Part shown: in pieces, positions 36,801-46,396 of the stretch
Position numbering within the stretch: the first letter of the stretch is position 1
Layout: each line of letters opens with the position of its first letter
Assembly (NCBI RefSeq): GCF_900547205.1
Contig: NZ_URFY01000014.1
Span: 1 to 64,000 of the forward strand
Direction: 5' to 3'
Length of the DNA stretch: 64,000 nucleotides
Origin: an uncultured Bacteroides sp.
Lineage (GTDB): Bacteria > Bacteroidota > Bacteroidia > Bacteroidales > Bacteroidaceae
The notes under the pieces: model-generated
What the model was told of the DNA's origin: nothing
Databases searched by the model: none
The model's input: only the letters and a program-made list of their open reading frames with translations
Translations under genes and position numbers: made by a program

Positions 36801-37973
36801 ATCACTTCGCATTATCCCCTTATGAAAGGTTGCCAACCATACATATCGATTGTCATCCATGAGTATGCTGCATACTTCATTATGCCTGTCCTGATAGTAG
36901 CGATTATAAAACTGTGACCTCAAATCCGAATACATCACTCCACCACCATTGGTACCTATCCATAGCACACCATTCGGATCATAATAGGCGGAAATCATCC
37001 TCGTTTCAAGATTCCGGTGAATTTGCGTATTTGAATAGTTATATATTTCCGAAGTTAGCTCTTCCGGGTTTTCCTCATCTGGCATTAGTAAAGTATAACC
37101 GCTCCATGTAGCAGCCAGATAGCAATTGTTTCCGATATATATTGTTTCATAAACATCGGTATGAGATAATAGATTTTCCTTTCCCGGTCCACCATAGGAT
37201 ATGCGCTCGACAAGTCCTGTACGCGTATGATATCGGATTAGTCCTCTGGCAAGCGTTGAAACCCATACTATCCCTTGCCTACTTAAGATTGAAGTTATTT
37301 GTAACGGCTGTCCACCATCCAACACAATCTTTTGGCATCTACCCGAAGCATTCGGTTGGAATAGAAATAAATCGCCTTTATTTGTTGTCAGCCATAACCC
37401 TTTATTATATTCTTCGTCATAACACACTGAGTTGAATACACTGCCATCATCAGGCAATAAGTTGTATTCTTTTTGCAGGCTTATACAAATTACAGATGTT
37501 TTCCTCTCTTGTTCTGTTTGCTCTTCCCACTGGCATACTAGCAATTTATTACCCGATATACCCCAGAATGAAGATTCATCAATGGGCAATATATGATTAA
37601 AGATAAGACTCACCGCATTATTATCAGAATGCAAGGGAATGAAAGCTTCCAGCCGTCGATTGAAAACATGAAAAGTACCATTGGATATAACTCCCAAATA
37701 ATCATTTGACAATCGCACGACATCAGAATTGGGAATGTAACCTTCTGCCGGTTTGAAGTTCCTGATGGTTTTGCCGTCATAACGGCTTAATCCATTATTC
37801 GTTCCAAACCACATAAATCCGTCATCATCTTTATATATAGAGGTTATTGTGTTATCAGCCAATCCATCTTGCATCGTCAATAAACGAATATCCTTATCAA
37901 AAAAAGCATGAATAAGAGTTATTGGGCAACTACTAACGATAAGTATAAGAAGAATTAGATTTAAGTGCTTCAT
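33879..37973 (-). CDS. hybrid two-component system (HTCS) regulator of the PUL
   Basis: A 1364-residue one-piece sensor-regulator in the inner membrane. The signal peptide is followed by a large periplasmic region of two-component-regulator propeller blades (repeats such as GLADNTITSIYKDDDGFMWF and GLSRYD) and a Y_Y_Y domain (about 680-770). Then come one membrane segment, HisKA (AHELRTPLT), HATPase (DTGTGIP), a receiver (ISDVMMP) and a C-terminal AraC-type HTH. HTCS proteins bind an oligosaccharide from their target glycan and switch on the adjacent susC operon, which here is divergent. The ATG at 37973 (MKHLNLILLILIV) gives a clean signal peptide; the open frame to 38024 adds a non-conserved stretch. 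Confidence 0.93.
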   Translation of the reverse strand: MKHLNLILLILIVSSCPITLIHAFFDKDIRLLTMQDGLADNTITSIYKDDDGFMWFGTNNGLSRYDGKTIRNFKPAEGYIPNSDVVRLSNDYLGVISNGTFHVFNRRLEAFIPLHSDNNAVSLIFNHILPIDESSFWGISGNKLLVCQWEEQTEQERKTSVICISLQKEYNLLPDDGSVFNSVCYDEEYNKGLWLTTNKGDLFLFQPNASGRCQKIVLDGGQPLQITSILSRQGIVWVSTLARGLIRYHTRTGLVERISYGGPGKENLLSHTDVYETIYIGNNCYLAATWSGYTLLMPDEENPEELTSEIYNYSNTQIHRNLETRMISAYYDPNGVLWIGTNGGGVMYSDLRSQFYNRYYQDRHNEVCSILMDDNRYVWLATFHKGIMRSDMPYVKGKKLTFSKAETYKGDLKETVLCALKDSVGNLWFGNRDGTLTVYNSETGRFSMQALLINGGVNKSPVWSLHIDKKKRLWIGTEDGLLLYLLQTGTCVKLPVEQCLNEKEPLFIRAIAGTKDGTIWLGTSNQGVCKVVESATGDITAKGGYEQRANIEYHSVRSLLTSSDGNLYIGYIDGFAILPPHLDAIREFYTTGNGLCSNFIGCIAEDSKGRIWLGSNSGISRYSRHQHLFYNYYIAGSNRSALFSNNILFFGNNQSLTYFNPDEIEAYPNNERVLITGIEVDNRSVEIGEKINGQIVLDKMVSYTDWVILNNDNRDFSLVFNNLSYSNEQQKYNYRLLPYQEHWLISDEGEKASYTNLSAGDYVFEVKNIYPDGQTGPVTSLKIVILPHWSNTLAFRILIIMLVLAGIAYCIRLIRIRQKRLESEMQMKHELLTVNLEREKERQIRMERENFFTGVAHELRTPLTLILAPLQELMKQSNPLADSYKKLQVMFKNATLLHTLADHLLYVQKIEAGMIKLQLIETDLVQLIKNVSEPFHQMSEIRGIHFEVNLPEGRLMYWVDDNKIFSAVQNLLSNAFKYTSSGGSILLSVSHIVKDEQGYCQIAVSDTGTGIPKDMQKHIFESFITGENVPEISTKIGIGLHIVKNTMDLHHGLVTLESLPGDGSTFVLYIPEGKDHFAQDTYELISSPKKSAKKEAEMKPDLFLSLEEDGTQEKLTKKTLLIIEDNEDVRQYIRSLFFSKYTVYEAGNGEEGVRVAKEQLPDLVISDVMMPVKDGFTCCREIRAQQETAHIPILMLTAKAEDADMLQGANSGADDYMMKPFNPEILKAKVENLIQQRERLKRIYTKALMLKQDSEEGAKEDAFLQQLIHIIEVNLSNEDFNVKMLAEQLNMSQPTLYRKVKQRSEKSVIDMIRSIRISKAASLILENRYSIQEISEMVGYSDTRTLRKHFTEQFGVSPSKYMNA

Positions 37974-38105
37974 TACGTTTTGTTTTACTGCAAATAAACG
38001 CAAATCTTTCCTAATGCACAACAATAGTTATAAAGAAATAATGTTTGAATTAAACATGTATGCTAAATGAAAAGAACGTGCATATCCTGAAAGCTTCCAA
38101 CCGGA

Positions 38106-38113
38106 TACTTTTG
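38106..38113 (+). promoter_or_regulatory. Bacteroides -7 box for susC
   Basis: TACTTTTG, an exact TAnnTTTG, 40 bases before the susC ATG. The 132 bases between it and the divergent HTCS start should contain the HTCS operator, which I cannot locate by eye. Confidence 0.6.
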
Positions 38114-38152
38114 CAGTATAAAAACCATATGTTTAACTTTAAATAAAATGCA

Positions 38153-41100
38153 ATGAGAAAACTTAAATCATTACTCATCATGTTATTGCTCAGCATCAGT
38201 TTTGTGTATGCACAGCAAATCAACATTAATGGTACGGTTACAGACAAAAAGCTCAATGAGCCTATTATCGGTGCCAGCGTGATAGTAAAAGGGAGTACCA
38301 ATGGTACTATTACTGACTTTGATGGCAAATTCACCATTCCCAATGTTCCAATAGGAAGTACGCTGGTTGTATCTTATATAGGATACCAGACTAAAGAGAT
38401 TAAGATAACTGCTGAAAAGCAATACTCTATCACTTTGGATGAAGATACTCAGACATTGGATGAAGTGGTAGTAGTAGGATTTGGTACGCAAAGGAAAGCA
38501 AACCTGACAGACGCCGTCGCAACCGTAGATACAAAAATGCTGGATTCACGTCCGGTTACTAACTTAGGACAATCCCTGCAAGGTACAGTTCCCGGTTTAA
38601 ATCTCTCCGTAGGTAGCCGTGGTGGTGAATTGGGACAAGCACTGGATATCAATATACGTGGTACCGGTACTATATCACAGGGGTCCAACGCCGCAACTTT
38701 GGTTTTGATTGATGGTATCGAGGGAAATATGAACAACCTGAATCCCGATGACGTAGAATCTATTTCTGTCTTGAAAGATGCTGCATCCAGTTCCATTTAC
38801 GGTTCTCGTGCAGCTTTTGGTGTTATCCTGATTACAACTAAAAAGGGGAAAGCAGGAAGGGTTAATGTTACTTATTCAGGAAACGCCCGTTACTACGGCC
38901 CCAACCACTTACCTGACTTGATGAACTCTTGGCAGTTTGCCAACTATTTCAATGAAGGTAATGCCAACCAAGGCGCTGCTAATCCTATTTTTGACGAAGA
39001 TACAATGGATCGTATCCAGAAATACATGAATGGAGAGATTAACACCAGCACTATTGCCAATTCTAATGGCAATTGGCAATTTCATGAGAAAGCTAATGAT
39101 AATGTGAATTGGTATAAAAAACAGTATAAATGGTCGTGGACCCACGAACACAACTTGAATATAAGCGGTGGTACTGACAAGAGCCAGTACTATGTTTCTA
39201 CCAATTATTTAAACCAAGATGGTAATTTGCGTTATGGCGATGACACTTATGACCGTATTTCGACAAATGCAAAATTCAATGCTCAACCTTACAAATGGCT
39301 GGACCTCGAAGTAAACACCAAATATGTACATACCAACCTCGACAATCCGTTCTATACAGATCTGGATGGTCTGCTCTATCATGATATTGTACGTATGTGG
39401 CCTACTATGCCGTTTGAAGATCCCAACGGACATTATATGCGCAACGGTAAATTGGCACAGTTGACCAATGGCAGCCGTTCTAAAACAAGTAACGACAATG
39501 TTTACCTACAAGGTCAATTGGTATTCCACCCAATGAAAGGCTGGAACATCTATGCCAATGTCGGCTTGCGTCTCATCAGTCAGTTTAAGAAACAGAATTT
39601 GAATAAGGTATATGAATATGATGTGGCTAATGAGCCTTTACTACTCTCTTATGGATCGAGCTACACGGCAGGACAAACCGGTGCTATGCAACATTGGACT
39701 AATGCCAATCATCTGACTTCCAGCTTATATACCGACTATTCATTCTCTGTCGACCAGCATATGTTTAAAGTAATGGCTGGTGTGAATACAGAAAAATACA
39801 ACAATCGTTATTTGTCAGTGAAACGTATGGATCTGATATCCGAAAATGTACCGGAAATCGGTGCAGCTACCGGTGATGACGTAATCAATGAAGCCAGTGC
39901 ATATTCATGGGCAACAGCAGGTTTCTTCGGCCGTCTCAACTATGATTACTCCAACAAATATTTCTTTGCAGCCAATCTGCGCTACGATGGTTCTTCTCGT
40001 TTCCTCCGTAAAGACCGTTGGGGAATGTTCGGTTCCTTCTCTTTAGGTTGGAATATAGCAGCAGAAGAATTCTTCCCTGTTGACAAAGATATTATCAACC
40101 AGATAAAACCGCGTTTCTCATGGGGTACACTAGGTAATCAAAACACTAAATCATATTATCCGATGTTTTTACTTCAATCGGTTAGTGCAAATGGTGGAAG
40201 TTGGCTGATGGGAGATTCAAAACCCGCAGTAGCAGGTGTTCCCGGCACTATAAGCAGTTCATTGACTTGGGAAACAGTTAAGTCGCTGAATGTCGGATTC
40301 GATTTAGGTATGCTCCGCAATCGTCTGACTGTAAACTTCGACTACTTCGTACGTAAGACGCTTGATATGGTGGGACCTGCTTCAGAGATAGCTGGTATTT
40401 ATGGAACCGGTATGCCTCAAACAAACAATACAAACCTTCGCACAAAAGGTTGGGAATTGGCAGTTGCATGGCGTGACAAAGTAGGACAAGTTAATTACAA
40501 CGTTGGTTTCAACATTGCTGATTCAAGATCTTTTGTAGACAAATATCCAAATGCCGACAAATCTCTCAATACTTATTATGAAGGACAGGAATTGGGTGAG
40601 ATTTGGGGATATGAAACTCATGGTATCGCTAAGAGCCAGACAGAAATGGACGAATGGATTGCCAAGAACAATCCATCATGGGGTTCAGGTTGGGGTGAAG
40701 GTGACATCATGTACACTGATTTGAACAATGACAACGTAATTAATGAAGGAGCCAACACATTAGATGATCCGGGTGACCGTAAGATTATCGGTAACTCAAC
40801 TCCACGCTTCCGCTTTGGTGTCAACTTGGGATTGGAATGGAAAGGACTAGATTTCAGTATGTTCTGGCAAGGTGTAGCCAAACGCGATTTAGCTTTGACA
40901 GGTGCAATGTTCTGGGGACTTTCTGGTGGCGAATGGCAATCAACAGGTCTTAAAGAGCATCTGGACTATTATCGCCCGGAAAACACAACGTCCGTGTTCG
41001 GTCCTAACACTGATGCCTATTTCCCCAGAATCTATATGGGTAAAGATATGAATCAGAAAACACAAACCCGTTATCTGCAAAACGGAGCATATGCACGTTT

Positions 41101-41323
41101 AAAGAATATTCAGGTAGGATATACATTACCCAAACAAGTAATCAACAAACTATGTATGCAGAACCTGCGCGTATTTGTCAGTGCAGAGAATGTATTGACC
41201 ATTACAAGTTTGTCTAGCGGATTTGACCCTGAAACAACGTATTCCGTTTATGGAGAACAGTTCTCAGGTAAGACTTATCCTCTACAGACTACAATTTCAT
41301 TCGGTATTAATGCAACATTCTAA
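38153..41323 (+). CDS. SusC-like TonB-dependent outer membrane transporter
   Basis: A 1056-residue outer-membrane glycan importer. The signal peptide (1-22) is followed by a carboxypeptidase-regulatory-like beta-sandwich (about 24-105, GTVTDKKLNEPIIGASVIVKG), the SusC signature LDEVVVVGFGTQRKANLT, the plug domain (about 120-230, SISVLKDAASSSIYGSRAA) and a 22-strand barrel ending in a hydrophobic terminal strand (FGINATF). It pairs with the SusD-like lid encoded 15 bases downstream to import oligosaccharides. It is the first gene of a five-gene glycan operon controlled by the divergent HTCS. Confidence 0.95.
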   Translation: MRKLKSLLIMLLLSISFVYAQQININGTVTDKKLNEPIIGASVIVKGSTNGTITDFDGKFTIPNVPIGSTLVVSYIGYQTKEIKITAEKQYSITLDEDTQTLDEVVVVGFGTQRKANLTDAVATVDTKMLDSRPVTNLGQSLQGTVPGLNLSVGSRGGELGQALDINIRGTGTISQGSNAATLVLIDGIEGNMNNLNPDDVESISVLKDAASSSIYGSRAAFGVILITTKKGKAGRVNVTYSGNARYYGPNHLPDLMNSWQFANYFNEGNANQGAANPIFDEDTMDRIQKYMNGEINTSTIANSNGNWQFHEKANDNVNWYKKQYKWSWTHEHNLNISGGTDKSQYYVSTNYLNQDGNLRYGDDTYDRISTNAKFNAQPYKWLDLEVNTKYVHTNLDNPFYTDLDGLLYHDIVRMWPTMPFEDPNGHYMRNGKLAQLTNGSRSKTSNDNVYLQGQLVFHPMKGWNIYANVGLRLISQFKKQNLNKVYEYDVANEPLLLSYGSSYTAGQTGAMQHWTNANHLTSSLYTDYSFSVDQHMFKVMAGVNTEKYNNRYLSVKRMDLISENVPEIGAATGDDVINEASAYSWATAGFFGRLNYDYSNKYFFAANLRYDGSSRFLRKDRWGMFGSFSLGWNIAAEEFFPVDKDIINQIKPRFSWGTLGNQNTKSYYPMFLLQSVSANGGSWLMGDSKPAVAGVPGTISSSLTWETVKSLNVGFDLGMLRNRLTVNFDYFVRKTLDMVGPASEIAGIYGTGMPQTNNTNLRTKGWELAVAWRDKVGQVNYNVGFNIADSRSFVDKYPNADKSLNTYYEGQELGEIWGYETHGIAKSQTEMDEWIAKNNPSWGSGWGEGDIMYTDLNNDNVINEGANTLDDPGDRKIIGNSTPRFRFGVNLGLEWKGLDFSMFWQGVAKRDLALTGAMFWGLSGGEWQSTGLKEHLDYYRPENTTSVFGPNTDAYFPRIYMGKDMNQKTQTRYLQNGAYARLKNIQVGYTLPKQVINKLCMQNLRVFVSAENVLTITSLSSGFDPETTYSVYGEQFSGKTYPLQTTISFGINATF

Positions 41324-41338
41324 ACTATCAGAACATAT

Positions 41339-43387
41339 ATGAAAAAGATATTATTATATTCATTTATAGCTGCATCGGTCATATTTACCTCATGCAACGA
41401 TTATCTGGACTGTGAACCAATCACTAGTGTAAGTACAACCGTGTACCTCTATTCTGAATCAGACCTAGCCGCTTATGCTGCCAAATTCTATAACGACAGT
41501 GAAAATGAAGGAAGTGGAGAATACGGAAACATCCTTCCGTCACATGGTTCCAGTTCTTACAACATGGGACTGTTTGATGACGATAACGGAACTGACAACC
41601 AAACGGCTGATGCTCCTAGCAAACTGCTGGTAAAAGGGCAATCTTATGTTGGAGATGACAACCTTTGGTATAAATATTCCCGGAAGATTCGCGCTACCAA
41701 CTACTTTTTGCAAACCGTCCCCCAACGTTTGGCAGATGGAGAAATCACGGGTAATGAAGCTAACATCAAGCATTATATTGGCGAAGTATATTTCTTCCGT
41801 GCTTATATTTATTATATGGCGTTACGAAGCCTAGGGGATTTTCCCATTATAGAAGGAACCGTTTCCGACGACTATGAAGCCGTACGCGAAGCATCCAAAC
41901 GTCGTCCACGCAACGAGGTGGCCCGTTTCATTCTCAAAGATCTGGACAATGCCTACAACTATATGTTGCCTACCGCTCCTGTAAGCAATCGCCTGAACAG
42001 AGATTGTGCCGCTTTAGTAAAAAGCCGTGTAGCACTATTTGAAGGAACCTGGGAGAAATATCATAAAGGCACTGCATTTGTTCCCGGCGGTCCTGGCTGG
42101 CCCGGTGCATCTATGGATTATCTGAAAGATTTCACCATTAACATTGATGCAGAGATTCAGTATTTTCTGGATCAAGCTATCGAAGCCGCCGACATCGTAG
42201 CCAAAGCACACTCAGTATTGAATAATGACTATGCAGCTATGTTCAATTCGGTAGACTTGAGTGGAATGAATGAAGTTCTGCTATGGCGCAAATATAGCTT
42301 AAATTCTGAAGCTACTTCTTATCATTTTGTAGTGAGCTACTTACAACGTAATGGTGGCGGAAACGTTGCTTTCACACGTTCAATGGTAGATTCTTACCTG
42401 ATGGAAAACGGATTGCCAATTTATGCCAGCAATGCAGATTATCAAGGTGACGCCTCTTATACAAACATATTTTCTAACAGAGACCCACGCATGGATCAGA
42501 CTATCATGAAAACCGGTGACCTTCTGTCTGATGGACCAAACCTGGTTGAATACATAAAGCATGACGGATACGGATATTTCTACCGTGCACCAATTTTTGA
42601 AGGACAAGCTGAAAATAGCAACGCAACAGGTTACTGCCTACGCAAAGGATTAAATACTTCCGGCAGTATGCAAGCTACAAAAGAGTCTTATACAGGTTGT
42701 CCCGTTTTCCGTGCCGCAGAAGCATATCTGAACTATCTGGAAGCATATTACGAACGATACGGAAATTTGCAAGGAAACTGTGATACATATTGGAAAGCAC
42801 TCCGTAGCCGTGCCGGCGTAGATACAGACTACCAAAAGACTATTGATAACACAATTATGGAAAAAGAAAAGAATGATTGGGGAAGCTATTCTGCCGGAGC
42901 TCAAGTAGATGCTACTTTATATAATATTCGTCGCGAACGCCGCATTGAACTGGCAGCCGAAGGACATCGCATGAATGACTTGAAACGCTGGAGAGCTCTC
43001 GACCAGGTACAAAACGTACACATTCAGGGATGTAACTTCTGGGATGGTATTTATAAACTGTATACGGATCCTCAACCCGAAGACGCATCTTCTACTCTGG
43101 CTAAAATGACACTTACTGAATATGGAACTACGGAAGGAACAGCCAATGTATCGGCTCGTAACGATCAATATGCAGAAGGAAAATACTTATTGCCTTATCG
43201 TAAGAATAAAGCAAATATAGGTTTTAACGGACTGAATTGGAACCCAGCCAAATATCTGTATCCCATCAGCAATCGTGAATTCCGCTTAACAACCGCCGTG
43301 TCAGGCTCCGGTGATTTCGACTCTTCTAGCATCTATCAGAATCCTGGATGGAGCAAAAATGACGGCACACTGCCTGAGGGCGATTAA
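41339..43387 (+). CDS. SusD/RagB-like glycan-binding lipoprotein
   Basis: A 682-residue surface lipoprotein with lipobox IFTSC (C19) that caps the SusC barrel and binds glycan. Typical features are the N-terminal NDYLDCEPIT, the TPR-like region with AYIYYMALRSLGDFP, and the C-terminal RRERRIELAAEGHRMNDLKRW signature. It is longer than the original SusD (about 550) owing to insertions, a trait of some host-glycan loci. A GC-rich stem and a promoter-like box follow before the sulfatase. Confidence 0.93.
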   Translation: MKKILLYSFIAASVIFTSCNDYLDCEPITSVSTTVYLYSESDLAAYAAKFYNDSENEGSGEYGNILPSHGSSSYNMGLFDDDNGTDNQTADAPSKLLVKGQSYVGDDNLWYKYSRKIRATNYFLQTVPQRLADGEITGNEANIKHYIGEVYFFRAYIYYMALRSLGDFPIIEGTVSDDYEAVREASKRRPRNEVARFILKDLDNAYNYMLPTAPVSNRLNRDCAALVKSRVALFEGTWEKYHKGTAFVPGGPGWPGASMDYLKDFTINIDAEIQYFLDQAIEAADIVAKAHSVLNNDYAAMFNSVDLSGMNEVLLWRKYSLNSEATSYHFVVSYLQRNGGGNVAFTRSMVDSYLMENGLPIYASNADYQGDASYTNIFSNRDPRMDQTIMKTGDLLSDGPNLVEYIKHDGYGYFYRAPIFEGQAENSNATGYCLRKGLNTSGSMQATKESYTGCPVFRAAEAYLNYLEAYYERYGNLQGNCDTYWKALRSRAGVDTDYQKTIDNTIMEKEKNDWGSYSAGAQVDATLYNIRRERRIELAAEGHRMNDLKRWRALDQVQNVHIQGCNFWDGIYKLYTDPQPEDASSTLAKMTLTEYGTTEGTANVSARNDQYAEGKYLLPYRKNKANIGFNGLNWNPAKYLYPISNREFRLTTAVSGSGDFDSSSIYQNPGWSKNDGTLPEGD

Positions 43388-43441
43388 GAGATAAAACTGT
43401 TTTCAGGTAACAACTGAGAGTGATATTCTCCATGCTGATTT

Positions 43442-43484
43442 TGGGGAGGGAAGGTTCTTTCATCAAAATAACTTTGCCTCCCCT
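43442..43484 (+). terminator. hairpin after susD
   Basis: Imperfect stem ggggagggaaggtt with aactttgcctcccc and a roughly 15-base loop, lying 55 bases after the susD stop. The 3' arm is not followed by a long T-run, so it may attenuate transcription rather than end it. The TAACTTTG box at 43469-43476 is part of the 3' arm. Confidence 0.5.
43469..43476 (+). promoter_or_regulatory. possible internal -7 box for the sulfatase-fucosidase-sulfatase genes
   Basis: TAACTTTG, an exact TAnnTTTG, 59 bases before the sulfatase ATG. It overlaps the hairpin, so it could be fortuitous. Confidence 0.4.
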
Positions 43485-43534
43485 ATTGCATTAAATAAAG
43501 TAATATGTATCTTTACCCCCATAATAATGTAACC

Positions 43535-44986
43535 ATGCGAAAGACAATATGCCCCCCAGTACTTGCTACCGGAGTTGCATTTTCAGTTTCTTTGCTTCCA
43601 ATTGTAGCCCAAACTTCTCCCAATCTTGTTTTTATTATGGCCGACCAGTATCGGGGAGACGCTTTAGGTTGTATCGGCAAAGAACCTGTGTACACTCCTG
43701 CATTAGATAATTTGGCAGCAGAAGGAGTTCTATTCACCAATGCCATCAGTAGCTATCCGGTTTCGTCACCGGCACGTGCCATGTTAATGACTGGTATGTA
43801 TCCTATCCACAATAAGGTAGTAGGCAACTGTAACTCTCAGACGGCCCCCTACGGAGTGGAACTACCGCAGGATGCCCGTTGTTGGAGCGATGTGCTGAAG
43901 GACATGGACTACAACACCGGATATGTCGGCAAATGGCATCTGGATTCACCTTATAAACCTTATGTAGATACCTACAATAATCGGGGGAAAGTAGCCTGGA
44001 ACGAATGGTGCCCTCCCGAACGCCGTCACGGATTTGAACATTGGATTGCCTATGGAACGTATGATAATCATCTGAAACCGATGTACTGGAATACTACAGC
44101 ACAGCGCGATAGCTTCTATTACGTCAATCAATGGGGACCCGCCTACGAAGCGACTAAAGCCATCGAATACATTGAAGCACAAAAGGAAAATAAACAACCC
44201 TTTGCTTTAGTGGTTTCTATGAATCCTCCACATACGGGTTACGAGTTAGTGCCCGATAAATATAAAGAGATGTATAAAGACCTGGATGTAGAGGCCCTGT
44301 GCGCCGACCGTCCGGACATTCCTGCCAAAGGAACAGAAATGGGAGACTATTTCAGAAACAACATACGCAATTATTACGCCTGTGTCACCGGTGTAGATGA
44401 GAATATCGGTCGCATCATCGATACGCTGAAAGGCAACGGACTCTTCGACAATACAATTGTTGTGTTCACGTCCGACCATGGCATCTGTATGGGTGCACAC
44501 GACCAAGCGGGAAAGAATATCTTTTATGAGGAATCAATGCGTATCCCTATGATTATCTCTTGGCCGGAGAAAATCAAGCCGCGCAAAGACAATCGCTTAA
44601 TGATTGCTTTTGCCGATTTATATCCCTCACTCTTATCGTTGATGGGATTCCAAAAGGAGATTCCCGAAGCTGTGCAAACCTTCGACTTATCCCGCGAGAT
44701 TCTTGGAAAATGTAAAAGAGACGTAGTTCAACCTTATTATTATGTGCAATATGACAATCACGATACCGGCTATCGCGGACTACGCACGGGCACTCACACT
44801 TTTGTAATCCATGCCACCAATGGTATTGTAGACGAGACTATTCTTTTCGACCGCACAAAAGACCCGCATCAATTGAAGAACATTGCCGAGCAATCGCCTA
44901 AACTAGTCCGAAGCTTCAATAAACAACTCAAGGCGTGGCTCATCCGTACCAATGATTCATTTGCCTATTGTATGAACCTCAAATAG
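43535..44986 (+). CDS. S1 family sulfatase (S-type formylglycine)
   Basis: A 483-residue exported sulfatase that would remove a sulfate ester from a glycan in the periplasm. The signal peptide runs to about residue 26 (IVAQ). Metal residues sit in FIMADQYRGD. The maturation motif S77-S-P-A-R is the S-x-P-x-R form, with serine oxidised to formylglycine by an anaerobic maturase encoded elsewhere. Later motifs are GKWHLD, TSDHG and MGAHDQAGK. The start is placed at 43535 (MRKTICPPVL) because it begins the signal peptide; an ATG ten codons upstream (43505) is possible. The position of the sulfate it attacks cannot be told without subfamily analysis. Confidence 0.92.
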   Translation: MRKTICPPVLATGVAFSVSLLPIVAQTSPNLVFIMADQYRGDALGCIGKEPVYTPALDNLAAEGVLFTNAISSYPVSSPARAMLMTGMYPIHNKVVGNCNSQTAPYGVELPQDARCWSDVLKDMDYNTGYVGKWHLDSPYKPYVDTYNNRGKVAWNEWCPPERRHGFEHWIAYGTYDNHLKPMYWNTTAQRDSFYYVNQWGPAYEATKAIEYIEAQKENKQPFALVVSMNPPHTGYELVPDKYKEMYKDLDVEALCADRPDIPAKGTEMGDYFRNNIRNYYACVTGVDENIGRIIDTLKGNGLFDNTIVVFTSDHGICMGAHDQAGKNIFYEESMRIPMIISWPEKIKPRKDNRLMIAFADLYPSLLSLMGFQKEIPEAVQTFDLSREILGKCKRDVVQPYYYVQYDNHDTGYRGLRTGTHTFVIHATNGIVDETILFDRTKDPHQLKNIAEQSPKLVRSFNKQLKAWLIRTNDSFAYCMNLK

Positions 44987-44995
44987 ACTACTTTA

Positions 44996-46378
44996 ATGAA
45001 GAAACCTTATTTCATCTTAGCTTTACTATTCTGTTCTGTATGTTGTTTTGCACAACAATATACGATTCCTGTCCCCAAACCTCACCAACTGAAATGGCAT
45101 GAAGCCGAAATGGGAGCAGTATTTCACTACGACCTCCATGTTTTCGACGGCATCCGCTACGGACAAGGAAACAACCGCATCAATCCCATTGAAGATTACA
45201 ACATATTCAACCCTACCGAACTGAATACCGACCAATGGGTACAGGCCGCCAAAGCTGCCGGATGCAAATTTGCCGTACTGACGGCTACTCATGAAACCGG
45301 ATTCGGACTCTGGCAAAGCGATGTCAATCCGTACTGCCTGAAGGCGGTGAAGTGGCGTGATGGTAAAGGAGATATCGTTCGCGACTTTGTGAACTCCTGC
45401 CACAAATATGGTCTACAACCGGGCATTTATATAGGTATACGTTGGAATTCCTTGTTAGGTATACACAACTTTAAGGCGGAAGGTGAAGGCGACTTTGCCC
45501 GCAACCGACAGGCATGGTATAAACGACTCTGCGAAAAGATGGTTACAGAGCTCTGTACCCGCTATGGTGACCTTTATATGATATGGTTTGACGGTGGAGC
45601 CGACGACCCGCACGGTGACGGCCCAGATGTAGAACCTATCGTCAACAAATATCAACCCAACTGCCTCTTCTATCATAATGTAGACCGTGCCGACTTCCGC
45701 TGGGGTGGCTCGGAAAATGGTACAGTAGAATATCCATGTTGGTCTACCTTCCCTTATCCCTATAGTCACAGCAATGCCACTGAGCCTAATAAAAATCACG
45801 GCGAATTGCTAAAACATGGTGACAAAGACGGCAAGTATTGGGTGCCCGCCATGGCAGATACCCCACTGCGAGGAGCCAACGGACGTCACGAATGGTTTTG
45901 GGAACCGGACGACGAAGATAACATCTACCCATTGGATGTTCTAATACATAAATACGAGAATTCTGTCGGACGAAATGCCACGCTTATTCTCGGATTGACG
46001 CCCGACCCGAACGGACTAATCCCCACGGGAGACGCACTACGCCTGAAAGAGATGGGAGATGAAATCAACCGCCGATTCTCTTCACCCATAGCACAAACTT
46101 CTGGACAAAAGAAAATCCTGACTCTGAAACTGGATAAGATGCAACCCGTAAACTACTGCATTATGCAAGAGAACATTAAAAACGGAGAACGTATCCGCCA
46201 ATATAAAATCGAAGCAAAGGTGAACGGTAAATGGAAAACAATCAGCAACGGAGAATCCGTTGGGCATAAACGAATCGAGAAGTTCGAACCGATAGAAACA
46301 AATATGCTACGACTCACCGTGATGAAATCTATCGCACCGCCGGATATTATCAATTTCAGTGCATATAATTCAAGATAA
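44996..46378 (+). CDS. GH29 alpha-L-fucosidase
   Basis: A 460-residue exported glycoside hydrolase (signal peptide ending near CCFAQ, residue 20). The (beta/alpha)8 domain (about 28-360) has WHEAEMGAVFHYDLHVFDG, the ATHETGFGLW segment corresponding to the family's K-H-H-D-G-F motif, and the nucleophile D199 in YMIWFDGGAD. A C-terminal beta-sandwich (about 370-460) follows. The atypical THETGFGLW version suggests a divergent GH29 branch, perhaps specific for branched fucose linkages. It is flanked by two sulfatases with 9- and 18-base gaps, so fucose removal and desulfation are presumably coordinated. Confidence 0.88.
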   Translation: MKKPYFILALLFCSVCCFAQQYTIPVPKPHQLKWHEAEMGAVFHYDLHVFDGIRYGQGNNRINPIEDYNIFNPTELNTDQWVQAAKAAGCKFAVLTATHETGFGLWQSDVNPYCLKAVKWRDGKGDIVRDFVNSCHKYGLQPGIYIGIRWNSLLGIHNFKAEGEGDFARNRQAWYKRLCEKMVTELCTRYGDLYMIWFDGGADDPHGDGPDVEPIVNKYQPNCLFYHNVDRADFRWGGSENGTVEYPCWSTFPYPYSHSNATEPNKNHGELLKHGDKDGKYWVPAMADTPLRGANGRHEWFWEPDDEDNIYPLDVLIHKYENSVGRNATLILGLTPDPNGLIPTGDALRLKEMGDEINRRFSSPIAQTSGQKKILTLKLDKMQPVNYCIMQENIKNGERIRQYKIEAKVNGKWKTISNGESVGHKRIEKFEPIETNMLRLTVMKSIAPPDIINFSAYNSR

Positions 46379-46396
46379 ACTCTAAATAATACCCCC

